NCBI GenBank assembly: GCA_051453625.1
Contig: JBOZIK010000001.1
Span: 258,155,921 to 258,219,920, forward strand
Direction of reading: 5' to 3'
DNA: 64,000 nt
Origin: Welwitschia mirabilis
Lineage: Eukaryota > Gnetophyta > Gnetopsida > Welwitschiales
The notes beneath the pieces were generated by a model. It did not search any database. It was not told the origin of the DNA and was given only the letters and a program-made list of their open reading frames with translations. Made by a program: the position numbers and the translations under genes. Shown piece by piece: positions 25,321-34,875 of the stretch; position 1 is the first letter of the stretch, and every line of letters starts with the position of its first letter.

Positions 25321-27020
25321 TTGTGCTACCAATTTATGCTTATTTGATGGGATTTTATAAGCTATTTTTTAGGACATTTGCATAGGTTTAGGTGCAATTC
25401 TAAGGATTTTGAAAAATTGATAGAATATCTAATAAATATGCAATTATTATATGCATTTAAGGTACATTCTAATACATAGAGACTTAGAGAATGATTTCTG
25501 ATAAAAATGCTTACTTCTCCTTAATCAAATGATTAAAGAAAATTATTGTACCCTCTGTTTTCCCCATGACAGGCAGCACGACAACACCATTAGATTCTGA
25601 TGTAGACTACTGAGTCAACTACTAAAACACTTGCTAATTTATCTTTTGTAATGAGCTATTATCCCCATCATTGTTGGGATGACATTTAGGATAAAATTGA
25701 TATTGTAATTAATTCTGATAGCTAATCCTTAACCATTTCATTTGTTTCTTTTATGTAAAGAGTGTGTTTTTGAAGCACCTTCTATTTGTCATTTTCTGTT
25801 GTTTTTTGTTATAAATAAGTCCCACTTTAAATATCCTCTCTATATTCATTGCATAGAAAATTCTCAGATAGGAGATCGAATGGCAGGAGATCCATCTCAA
25901 ATGTTGTAGAAAAACATTTTTTTGATGGAGGATTGTGTATCTTCCATTAAGGCCTAACTATTTTGTAATTCAAATTTTATTACTCTTAATATAAACTCTG
26001 TTTTTATGTTTGCATATTATTTTGTCATATGTCCCTTATGATTTATGTTACCCTTAATTTGATGACAATTTCTTGGATGATATAGATCATCAAGGGTAGC
26101 CTTTATTAAGGATAAAAGTAAGTAGTTTAGTTTCATTTTTTATTGCATGTAGATTAGTAGCATCTTAAATTTGCATTGCATCTTTTATTTTCTACATTAT
26201 TATTTAATTCTGATTTTCATTTATTTTGTAAAAATCAATCCAAATCTCATCTCATAGTCTTCAACGAGTCATACTAGTGTGTTGTATTATGTGAGAAACC
26301 TATTTTATTTTATAAATGATAGAATTCTTTTAAATATAAATGCTTGCATAAATNNNNNNNNNNNNNNNNNNNNNNNNNNNNNNNNNNNNNNNNNNNNNNN
26401 NNNNNNNNNNNNNNNNNNNNNNNNNNNNNNNNNNNNNNNNNNNNNNNNNNNNNTTTAAATCTTTTATCTATATTCATTGCATGGAAATTCTCAAATATGA
26501 GATTGAAGGAAAGGAGGTCAATCTTGAATGTTGCAGAAAGACATTCCCTTGGTGGAGGGATGTGTATCTTCCATTAAGGCCTATCTATTTTGTAATCCAA
26601 ATTTTGTTACTATTAATATAAACTCTATTTTTACATTTGTATATTATTTTATCATATGTCCTTTATAATTTACGTTACCCTTAATTTGGTGACAATTTCT
26701 TAGATGATATAGATCATTAAGGGCAGCCTTTGTTAAGGCTAAAAGTAAGTAGTTTAATTTCATTTTGCATTGCATGTAGATTAGTTGCATCTTAAATTTG
26801 CATTGCATCTTTTATTTCCTACATTATTATTTAATTCTGATTCCCATTTATTTTGTAAAAAGTAATTCAAATCTCATCTCATAGTCTTCAATGAGAATAT
26901 GACATTCGTGTTAACTCCCACTCATACTAGTGTGTTGTATTATGTGAGAAATCTATTTTATTTTATAAATGAGAGAATCCTTTTGAATATAAAATCTTAT
27001 ATAAATACACATCACAATAA
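25321..27020 (+). mobile_element. Ty3-gypsy 5' LTR (contains gap 5)
   Basis: Aligned to 40382-41415, the LTR starts at TTGTGCTACC (TG lost) and ends near ACACATCACAATA, just before a tRNA primer site. Allowing for the overlap at gap 5 (25826-26353 repeated at 26454-27003), its real length is about 1.05 kb. It carries two copies of the dyad motif described under 27201 (25551-25585 and 25661-25693). No TATA box was assigned. Confidence 0.75.
25826..27003. other. Assembly gap 5 (26354-26453) with overlapping flanks
   Basis: 25826-26353 corresponds to 26454-27003. The divergence is similar to gap 4, and one small indel (GAGAATATGACATTC...CCCAC) distinguishes the versions. Confidence 0.9.
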
Positions 27021-27022
27021 AT

Positions 27023-27040
27023 TTGTGTTATTTCTAAGAA
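27023..27040 (+). other. Primer binding site, Asp-tRNA type, heavily decayed
   Basis: TTGTGTTATTTCTAAGAA lies 2-3 bases after the LTR end. Aligned to TGGCGCCGTTGCCGGGGA, the Asp-tRNA primer site of Athila/Tat-type gypsy elements, almost every difference is C-to-T or G-to-A; only two positions are transversions. TATCAGAACC at 27627 is an alternative but lies 600 bp inside the element. Confidence 0.65.
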
Positions 27041-27676
27041 ATGCTATTGAGAAGTTAAGGGTTTTTGTTATTTAGATGAGTATATTGGATTTTTATTTAG
27101 TTATTTATCTATAGAGATGTTTTATTTTATTAGGAACCATAGGGTTTTGTTTTTTGTTTTTAGTTTAAGTTTCAGTTTTTTATAGGAAAATAGCATCGCC
27201 TCCTCTATCGTCATCATGATAGATAAGACGATAGTCTATAATTTTAGTTTTTATCTCCAATTTCTCTATTTAAATTTTAGTTAATTAAATCAGTCTCTGT
27301 CATCTCCTTTGTTATTTGGACAACTAGTAGGACAACGAACAACATTTATTTTTAGTTTTTTAGCTTTTTACTCTATTTTTGTTTTGTGATTTCTATGTTA
27401 GTCATCCCTTTTATCATTCCCATGATAGTCAAAATGATAATGTTATTTTTTATCCATTTTCTATTTTTTTTAATTTGTAGGATGCTATAATACGGTTAAC
27501 ATAGAGAGATATCAAAGAGAAAGGCTATTGATAGATAAATATTCTAGAGAAGAACTAATAGACATTGAAAAAATAAGAAAAATAATATCTATGTGCATAC
27601 AAGCCTCCTTCTAAGTTTATTTTTTGTATCAGAACCCCTTAAAGAAAACCTTGTAGAAGGAGAGAACTAGTTTAAA
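27041..27676 (+). other. Gypsy untranslated leader
   Basis: T-rich sequence of about 640 bp between primer site and gag start, without coding similarity. It holds three copies of the dyad motif (27201-27234, 27301-27338, 27406-27442). Confidence 0.6.
27201..27442 (+). repeat. Cluster of three ~33-nt dyad motifs in the leader
   Basis: The consensus is roughly CTATC(A/G)T-4 nt-ATGATAG followed by .C..GA(C/T)GA. The first unit (CTATCGTCATCATGATAG) folds into a 7-bp stem with one G:T pair; the third (TATCATTCCCATGATA) has a perfect 6-bp stem and TCCC loop. Further copies are at 22751, 22861, 25551, 25661, 35291, 35395, 36609, 36714, 38571, 38681, 40612 and 40681. All lie in LTR or non-coding internal parts of this one element family. 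Confidence 0.7.
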
Positions 27677-28600
27677 ATGTCAGGCACCATCCAAAAACAA
27701 AAACAAGTTATAGGGTTTTCTACTCCCAATCCTAATACGAGCCTGATCTTAAGGGAATTACTAGCCAATAAGAAATAAAAGATTCAAACCCATTTTGACC
27801 TACCCCTAGGAGATGATGTTGACCTAAAAAACCTTTATGCCTATTCAACCTTTAGTGGAGAAGACAATGAGAATTCCCTTCAACATATTATAAATATTGA
27901 ATAATTAATCCACACCTCCAAAACTGGGAAGAAAAGAATTAGTGATAGAACATATATGGTAATCTTTTCTATGATATTAAAATGTAGAGCTAAAAATTGG
28001 TTAAAATCCATACCCCCCAAAAGCTTAAAAACTTAGGATCAAGTCTAGGAAAACTTCATTAAAAGATGTGTGAGTGAAGAAACTAATAGAAAAGAAACTT
28101 TTAACAAAAACAAAATGAAGATTATGCTTCCACATATGAACGTTTATTTATAGCAACCCACTCTAATCTAGTATATGATCTCTCATGAGAAAAAACAGTA
28201 AGTTACTTTTATAGTGGTCTAAATTCCCACACAAAACAACTTGTGGATTTCTCTTGTAATGGAAAATTTATGAACCTTATGCTAGAAAATGCCTAGGCAA
28301 AATTATAATCACTTATAGAGCTTAGTCAAACTTGATCAACATCAATAGAAAACTACATAGGCCAAATCATCAAAGATTTAAATGATTTAAAACAAAAAAA
28401 GATGGATTATAACCCTACAAATTTGATTTAAAGCTTTACAAGTTTTAAATGCCAAATCTGCAACTGAGAGAACTATTATGCCAACCTGTGACTTATTTGA
28501 GGACAATTATTACATCATTAAAAATTACCCTCTATTACTAACATATAAAAAAGAATACTATAGAAGTTTGTGCTTTTAATCAAGCATCTAAAAACTTCTA
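27677..28600 (+). pseudogene. Ty3-gypsy gag remnant
   Basis: Gag forms the capsid that packages element RNA. An ATG at 27677 opens MSGTIQKQKQVIGFSTP, with a stop after codon 33. Downstream in the same frame are YSTFSGEDNENSLQHI, matching the FSG..NEDP..H start of Retrotrans_gag, and AKNWLKSIPPKSLKT, matching AK.WL..LPP.SI.TW. With frame changes come DQV.ENFIKRCVSEE and a tail near 28150-28320 (VSYFYSGLNS, LMLENA) as in Athila/Tat gags. A weak knuckle-like CDLFEDNYYIIKNYP lies at 28490-28535. Stops and frameshifts are frequent, so it is not functional. Confidence 0.8.
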
Positions 28601-29380
28601 AAATCAAAATTAGCCATAACCTAGGTTAGATACTCATTTTTAAAATAAACCTTAACCTTTTAGAAACTAATTTAAAAACTTAAACTTCCTAGTAAGTTTA
28701 TCAAACCTTCAACATTCCAATGATTAGCTCAAAAATCTTATGGATGAATTAAGAAGATTACAAGAAAATACACATGCCATCTTTGATAACAAATGCCAAC
28801 ATTAAAAATTTAGTTAATGTCTTTCAACAAACTATGTTGGCAAACCAAGGGTCATAAGGATTTTTAGCTATACAACCTTTATCAAACCCAATGAAATGAG
28901 AAAAATGCATAAGATTGTGATACATAGTAGTTAAGACATAAACTTTCCTCCATATGAACCTTTTAACTTTCAAAATAACTTGAGAGATGATGAAGAATAA
29001 GAGGAAAAAATTGAAAAATTAAAAAATTATAACTTCCCTATTCTTGATAAAAGTAAAAAGAAAAATCCTCTCAAAAATAACTAATTACCCCTTGGCTTGG
29101 TAGGCTTAACAACAATTCAAATTTCAATGAACATTTTAAAGCCTTAATAAAAAATGTGACCATAAACTTATCCTTTTCGAAATTATTGCAACAAAATTTA
29201 GGGTACTTAAAACTATAAAAGAACTTAATAAGAAGAAAACAAAAATGAGTCATTCCTAGTAGAGTCCTTTTAGCTCAATCCTTTTCAAATTTAGTGCTAC
29301 AAAAATTAGCAAAATTTATGGATCTAGGTACAGCAACAGTGAATGTAACTTTAGAGAGATACAAAAAGATTAAATAAACC
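28601..29380 (+). other. Gag-protease spacer of the gypsy element
   Basis: Low-complexity, Lys/Asn/Glu-rich conceptual translation with many stops, as in the variable linker between Athila/Tat gag and protease. No domain is recognised. Confidence 0.5.
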
Positions 29381-29730
29381 TTGATTGACGTTGGAGGAAG
29401 TGTTAACATAATATCACTCTACATTTACAAGATACTTGATTTGGAGGATAGAATAAAGCCTACATAGGTTATCTTAAAATTAGCAAGGACTTTAGTTAAG
29501 AAACCTTTAGGGGTCATTCAATATTTAACAATCCAAATTAAAGAGGCTTGTGATTGAATCGATATAATTATCATAGAAGTTAAACATAATAGAGGATATC
29601 ATTTACTTCTAGGATGTGCCTTTTTTACAATAACCCTCTGCATCATTTACATAAGAAGTAGAACAATGAAGTGTCGCTTTAGAAATAAAACATTTACAAT
29701 TAGAGTCTTTAATGTAGCTAAAAAAGATCT
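29381..29730 (+). pseudogene. Gypsy aspartic protease remnant
   Basis: The frame gives LIDVGGSVNIISLYIYKIL, corresponding to the (L)IDLGASIN(L)MP...L active site of plant gypsy proteases, with the catalytic Asp at 29387-29389. It continues with RIKPT-stop-VILKLA, KKPLGVIQYL (LADRS..P.GI.EDV), IIIIEVK (FIVLD) and HLLLGCAFF (PIILGRPFL), then TMKCRF and FTIRVFNV. The whole family domain of about 110 residues is present with three stops. It would cleave Gag-Pol; no reverse transcriptase follows in frame. Confidence 0.8.
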
Positions 29731-30938
29731 GGGTTGTGAAATAGGCTTGGAAGATAACATTAAATCAATTTTTCTCATCTAATCTCATTCCACTAAAAAA
29801 ACAAAGCCAATATTATATGAGCATAAACTTTATGATGACTCACTTGGGATTAAGAATAAAGAAGATAATGACACATCCAACTTTGAGAATGAAAAAGAAA
29901 TGAAACCTTTCGATTGCAAGGAAGTCAATTTTCAACTCACATGTTGAGGGATATTATCCACTACATGATTTAGAAATTGAAAATCATAATTTAAATTTGG
30001 ATGTGAAAAATCTTTCTAGTGGACTAAATTGTAATGAATCAAACTTTTATGACTAAACTATACCCACCACTTCTATTTTTTGCATTATAACTTCCACATG
30101 GATTCTTTGTCTATTTTCAAAAAAAAAACTCCAAAAATGAAAATAAATGGTTTATTTAGAGATACCCTCCTTCTTTGGAAACTCCTTTTGCATCCAAAGT
30201 TTACAGACTGACCATATACCCTGATTTAACAAGTGGAATGCATAAGCTACTCGCTCTAGTTAGGCAAGAAGGGTTGAAGAAGGGCAATCACTCATTCTTC
30301 AAAGGCGGAAAAAGGAAGATCTCTCTCTAATCCTGATTCTTAATTAGAAAATATGAAAAATTATTTTCCTCTTTTATTTGGAACTTTAGGCGATTCTCGA
30401 AAAAAAATAGTGAAAAATATAATTTCTAAAGTTGATATCAATAGGAATGTATAAACCAATGCTTCCATAGAGTCCACCATAATTTGTATAAAGATAGATT
30501 TCATGCTATTTAATTTATATTGAAGTTAACAATAATGGATGATGATAAGTTTAATGTATATGGTAGAGCAATTTAAAAAAAAAAAGGGAGATGTATTAAA
30601 AGCAAGAAAGACAAAACTAGTTATAACCAAGTAAAGAGCTAGTTATAATTAAATAAAAAGACAAAAATAGCATTAAAAAATATCAAAAAATATCTTAAAT
30701 TTCAATTTAAAATTAAGGGAAGGCAAAAGACCCATGCTTAAAATTTCTTAGTTTAATGAAAAATCAAGTTTCCTTAGAACTTGAGTAATGAGAAACTTTT
30801 TGCTTAGTTTTTTAACCTTTACCCAAGCAATGAAATTTTTTTCCCCAAAACTTGTAGTGTGGACTTGAGGTGGATGAAAGGGAACTTTTACTTTCGATTC
30901 TAAAGGAATTATTACAAAAAAAAAACTATCTAAATCTT
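29731..30938 (+). other. Gypsy internal region after protease
   Basis: In the place where reverse transcriptase, RNase H and integrase should follow, none of their motifs (YVDD, DDLL, HHCC) was found. A Glu/Asn-rich stretch with frames such as YPLHDLEIENHNLNLDVK is shared with 31450-31660, and HKLLALVRQEG with 31840-31890. I do not recognise either. Confidence 0.5.
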
Positions 30939-31078
30939 TTTATTACTAGGCCTGCAGCTGGGGTCCATAGGATATTCAGATCGATTCTCTGTTTAGATGA
31001 GGGAAGGGATATAACTTAATGGGAGAGTGTCACCTTGACATGATGAAGATCATCAATTTAAGTCTGACCGGTTAACCC
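30939..31078 (+). pseudogene. Plastid-derived trnV-GAC remnant, version 1
   Basis: GGGATATAACTTAATGGGAG starting at 31006 matches the 5' half of plastid tRNA-Val(GAC) (GGGATATAACTCAGCGGTAG) with only C-to-T, G-to-A and one other change. AGTGTCACCTTGAC then gives the anticodon arm, and CATCAATTTAAGTCTGA the T arm. Similarity ends at the acceptor 3' side (GGTTAACCC replaces TATCCCT), so it cannot fold as a complete tRNA. The well-kept upstream block from 30939 (GGCCTGCAGCTGGGGTCC) is probably the plastid flank, which I infer from its richer composition. Confidence 0.75.
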
Positions 31079-31133
31079 TCTGCTTTCTCATGGTATAAGC
31101 CTCTTACCAGCCTTACTTTTCTACTAGTCCCCA
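31067..31133 (+). repeat. Inverted-repeat arm, version 1 of left arm
   Basis: Reads CTGACCGGTTAACCCTCTGC to CTACTAGTCC. The same sequence occurs inverted at about 33517-33583. The other versions are 32678-32745 (+) and about 34350-34415 (inverted). Arms are about 60-65 bp and over 85% alike, and the psaB-like fragment lies between them. Confidence 0.75.
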
Positions 31134-31221
31134 CAAGATGTATAGAACTAATGCCAGCGGTTCTTTATAAAAGAGAAAATTCACCGAGTTAGAATCACTA
31201 ATGAATCTAAAAGAACTACCT

Positions 31222-31349
31222 TTGCAATTTGACCATAAAAAACATAAATCTAGTAGCCCAAACAAGATGTCCAAAAAAAAAACATCCAAGCTCAAATAGA
31301 TAAACTATTCATACCAAAAGGATTATACCCATTAATAAGCTAGAAAGAA
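31222..31349 (-). pseudogene. Plastid psaB fragment, version 1
   Basis: On the minus strand from the gap edge the frame reads [24 protein letters not shown] then [11 protein letters not shown]. This is the C-terminal part of photosystem I P700 apoprotein A2 ([31 protein letters not shown]). One stop replaces Trp. After ATRFM the similarity ends, so only about 35 codons are kept. It is nuclear-inserted plastid DNA, not a gene. Confidence 0.85.
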
Positions 31350-32559
31350 NNNNNNNNNNNNNNNNNNNNNNNNNNNNNNNNNNNNNNNNNNNNNNNNNNN
31401 NNNNNNNNNNNNNNNNNNNNNNNNNNNNNNNNNNNNNNNNNNNNNNNNNATTAAGAATAAAGAAGCTAATGACACATCTGACTTTGAGAATGAAAAAGAA
31501 ATGAAACCTTTCGATTACAAGGAAGTCCAAATTTTAAACTCACATCTTGAGGGAGATTATCCACTACATGAATCAGAAATTAAAAATCATAATTTGAATT
31601 TGGATGTGAAAAATCTTTCTAGTGGACTAAATTGTAACAAATCATACTTTTATCACTAAACTATACCCACGACTTCTATTATTTGAATTCTAACTTCCAC
31701 ATAGATTATTTGTCTATTTTCAGAAAAAAATACTCCAAAAATGAAAATGAATGATTTATTTAGAAACACCCCCCTTCTCTGGAAACTCCTTGGGAATCTA
31801 GAGGATACAAACCAATCATATACCCTGATTTGATAAGTGGAATGCATAAGCTACCCACTCTAGTTAGGCAAGAAGGGTTAGAGAAGGGCAATCACTCATT
31901 CTTCGAAAGTGGAAAAAGGGAGAGCTCCTTTATTTCTAATTCTTAGTTAGAAAATCTGAACAATTATTTTCCTCCTTTAGTTGGAACTTTAGATAGTTCT
32001 CGAAAAAAAATAGTAAAAAATATAATTCCTAAAGTTGATATTAATAGGAATGTATAAACCAATGCTTCCATAGATTCCATCATAATTTGTATAAAGATAG
32101 CTTTTGTGCTATTTAATTTATATTGAAGTTGATAATAATGGATCACAGTAAGTATAATGTATATGATAGAGCAATTAAACGAAAAAAAAAGGCAGATGTC
32201 TTAATAACAAAAAAGATAAAACTAGTTATAACCAAGTAAAGAGCTAATTATAATCAAATAAAAAGACAAAATAGCATTAAAAAATCAAAAAACTCTTAAA
32301 TTTCAATTTAATATTTCAATTTAAAATTAATGAAAGGGAGAAAACCCATGCTTAAAATTTCTTAGTTTGATGAAAAAATCATGTTTCCTTAGAACTTGAG
32401 CAACGAGTAACTTTTTGCTTAGTTTTTTTGCCTTTACCTAAGAAACAAAAATTTTTTTAAAAACTTTTGATGTGTACTTGAGCTAGATGAAAGGGAACTT
32501 TCATGTATGATTTTAGAGGAAGGATTACAAAAAAACGTATCTATATCTTTTTATTACTA

Positions 32560-32690
32560 GGCCTGCGACTAAGGTCCATAGAATATTTAGATCTATTCTC
32601 TTTTTAGATGATGGAAGAAATATAACTTAGTGTAAGAGTATCACCTTGACTTGGTAGAGGTCATTAGTTCGAGTTTGACTGGTTGACCCT
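32560..32690 (+). pseudogene. Plastid-derived trnV-GAC remnant, version 2
   Basis: Homologue of 30939-31078 after gap 6. The acceptor stem start is more decayed (GAAATATAACTTAG), but the T arm is nearer the plastid sequence (CATTAGTTCGAGTTTGACT). Each version keeps different original bases, so the two diverged independently from one insertion. Confidence 0.7.
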
Positions 32691-32841
32691 CTACCTTTTT
32701 ATGGTATAAGCCTCTTTCCAGCCTTACTTTTCTACCAGTCCATACAAGATATATAGGACTTATGTCAGTAGTTCTTCATAGAAGAGAAAACTCACTGAGT
32801 TAGGATCACTAATGAATAAAAAATAACTACCTTTGTAATTT

Positions 32842-33020
32842 GGCCATAAGAAACATAAATCCAGTAGCCCAAACAAGATTCCCAAATTAAAGCATTCAAT
32901 CCTAAATAGAAAAACTATTCATACCAAAAGGGTTATACCCATTAATAAGTTAGAAAGAATTTAGCTAGTGATAATCTCTTAACCATACCATTAAATACAT
33001 GGAAGGCTCATTAAATTAAG
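32842..33020 (-). pseudogene. Plastid psaB fragment, version 2
   Basis: Extends further upstream than version 1: the minus strand shows FNE-like, YLMVWLRDY-like and [15 protein letters not shown], then [10 protein letters not shown]. The run ATCTTGTTTGGGCTACTGG is unchanged from plastid psaB as I remember it. Beyond MFL the sequence is unrelated. Confidence 0.8.
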
Positions 33021-34702
33021 CTATCACTCTCTTGTTGCTAATATGTATTTGGTATTTGATAGTAATCAATTCCCTCTTATCTTCTTCCTCTATAACTGAG
33101 ACCCAGCAAGAAATTATGAGGTGCTAGTTGATGTGTTAGGAATGGGATGCTTGGTAACAGTCACACATACGTGGTTAAGTCATGAGCATAGGAACTAGGA
33201 AAGTACACTCACAATTAAAAGCTGATAGATCGCATCAGCTATAGCCTCCTCATTGTGAGTAGGCCCTGCACGCATATGTAAGGTAAAATCATCCCTCTGT
33301 GACACAAAAAGAATCATATAAATGAAGAAATCCTTGATTTTTGTCTTGGTCCTAATCCACCTCTACCTCCTTAGAAATAGTCTAGTAAAGGGAGTTTTGG
33401 TTAGGAAGGTTACAGTAGTAAAAGCTGTTGGAATATTTTTATTCTAAAAAATAAAAGTTCATTTTTTAAATAAAAAAGTTAATCTAAAAATAGACATAAC
33501 ACACAAATGACTAGAGTGGACTAGCAGAAAAGTGAGGCTGGGAAGAGGCTTGTACCATGAGAAAGCAGAGGGTCAACCAATCAGAGACAAGATGGATTTT
33601 GGTAATGTTATCATTTACTTTTTTCTAGTGATGAATCTTATCTACATTCCTAAGAATTTTGGTGAAACCATCCATCAAAATAATAGTAGATCATTGACTA
33701 TTTATATGTATTTGCATAACAGCTATATCAACCATAACAAGTGAAGCATGGTTTGGTAAGATGCTAATGTTACCACTATTGATTGATAGGATAATTTTGT
33801 TTACTGGAGAATCCCAAATGATCTAATTAGAAGTTATTACATAAGGATTTAAGTTCATTTTCTTAATAAGNNNNNNNNNNNNNNNNNNNNNNNNNNNNNN
33901 NNNNNNNNNNNNNNNNNNNNNNNNNNNNNNNNNNNNNNNNNNNNNNNNNNNNNNNNNNNNNNNNNNNNNNAAGAATGGGATGCCTAGTGGCAGTGACATG
34001 TCCCTGGTCAAGTCATTGACATAGAAACTAGGGAAGTCCGCCAATAATTAAAATCTAATAGATCACATCATTTGTAGCCTCCTTATTACGGGTAGGCCCT
34101 GCATGCATATGTACAGTAAAATCCTCCCTCTATGTTAGAGAAAGAACCATATAAATGAAGAAATCCTTGATTTTTGTCTTGGTCCTAGTCCATTCCTGCC
34201 TTCTTAGAAATAGACTAAGTGAAGGAATTTTTGGTTAAAAAGGTTACAGTAGAAAAATCCATTAGAATATTTTTTATTTTAAGAAATAAAAGTTCATTTT
34301 TTAAATAAAAAGTTAATTAAAAAATAGACATAACACACAAATGACCAAAGTGGACTGATAGAAAAGTGAATCTAGTAAGAGGCCTGTAGCATGAGAAAGT
34401 AGAGGGTCAACTGATTAGAGACAAGATGGCTTTTGGCAATGTTACCATTCTCTTTTTTCTAGTGATAAATATTGTCTACATTCCTAGGAATTTTGGTGAA
34501 AGCACCCATCAAAATAATAGTAGACCATTGGCTATTTATATGTATTTGCCTAACCAATATATCCACAACCGTAACAAGTGAAGCATGGTTTTGTAAGATT
34601 TCGATCTTATCACTATTTGTTGATAGGATAAGTTTGTTTACTAGAGAATCCTACATCACTCCATTAGGAGTTAGTAAAAAAAGATATAGTTTATTTTCTC
34701 AA
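33021..34702. other. Unassigned richer-GC insert inside the gypsy interior
   Basis: This stretch, present in two versions, has balanced composition unlike its neighbours (for example GTAGGCCCTGCACGCATATG near 33260 and 34090). It may be more organellar DNA, but I cannot match it to a gene. The frames at 33532-33744 and 34472-34705 differ between versions and are not genes. Confidence 0.35.
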
Positions 34703-34706
34703 TAGG
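33138..34706. other. Assembly gap 7 (33871-33970) with overlapping flanks
   Basis: 33138-33870 corresponds to 33971-34706. The 66 bases before this gap (33805-33870) match the start of contig 9 (35960-36025) with three mismatches but contig 8 at the same place (from 34642) with far more. Confidence 0.9.
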
Positions 34707-34875
34707 AGCCTGATATTGTAATGTAACAGGGGAATCTGTAGGTTCAACTACCACAATAGTACATTCCATTGCACTGCATTCCTAGAGTGTTTTAGCAATC
34801 TGAGTTATAGAAGAAGCTTTTTGACTAATTGCTACATAGATATATATTACATTTTGATCTTTTTGGTTGATCATA
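34703..34875 (-). pseudogene. Plastid atpA fragment, version 1
   Basis: The minus strand gives [20 protein letters not shown], then [24 protein letters not shown]. This corresponds to plastid ATP synthase alpha subunit ([43 protein letters not shown]), downstream of the Walker A region. About 55 codons are kept, then similarity stops abruptly. The mitochondrial homologue atp1 fits less well (QKRSTVAQL). Confidence 0.85.

Larger units (their letters stand above)
20372..25857. other. Assembly gap 4 (23058-23157) with overlapping flanks
   Basis: 20372-23057 corresponds to 23158-25857: about 2.7 kb, roughly 7-8% substitutions, net length difference only 14 bp. The similarity begins at the first base after the gap and ends at the last base before it. 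The final 32 bases of contig 4 (23026-23057) are identical to the first 32 of contig 6 (26454-26485), whereas contig 5 at that place differs at about five positions. Confidence 0.92.
29849..32959. other. Assembly gap 6 (31350-31449) with overlapping flanks
   Basis: 29849-31349 corresponds to 31450-32959, end to end. The trnV-like and psaB-like plastid remnants therefore appear twice in the window. Confidence 0.92.

Noticed and set aside
27627-27640. TGTATCAGAACCCC as the gypsy primer binding site
   Set aside because: LTR similarity ends 600 bp earlier, directly before a decayed Asp-tRNA site. The Met-type match is probably chance.
31006-31078. Functional tRNA-Val gene
   Set aside because: The acceptor 3' strand does not pair with the 5' strand and the D arm is altered; only plastid-derived remnants remain.
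33140-33420. Another plastid or mitochondrial gene fragment
   Set aside because: Composition is suggestive, but I could not match any frame to a known organellar protein, so no call is made.
33532-33744. 70-codon plus-strand frame as a gene
   Set aside because: The homologous version after gap 7 does not keep the frame, and part of it is an inverted-repeat arm.
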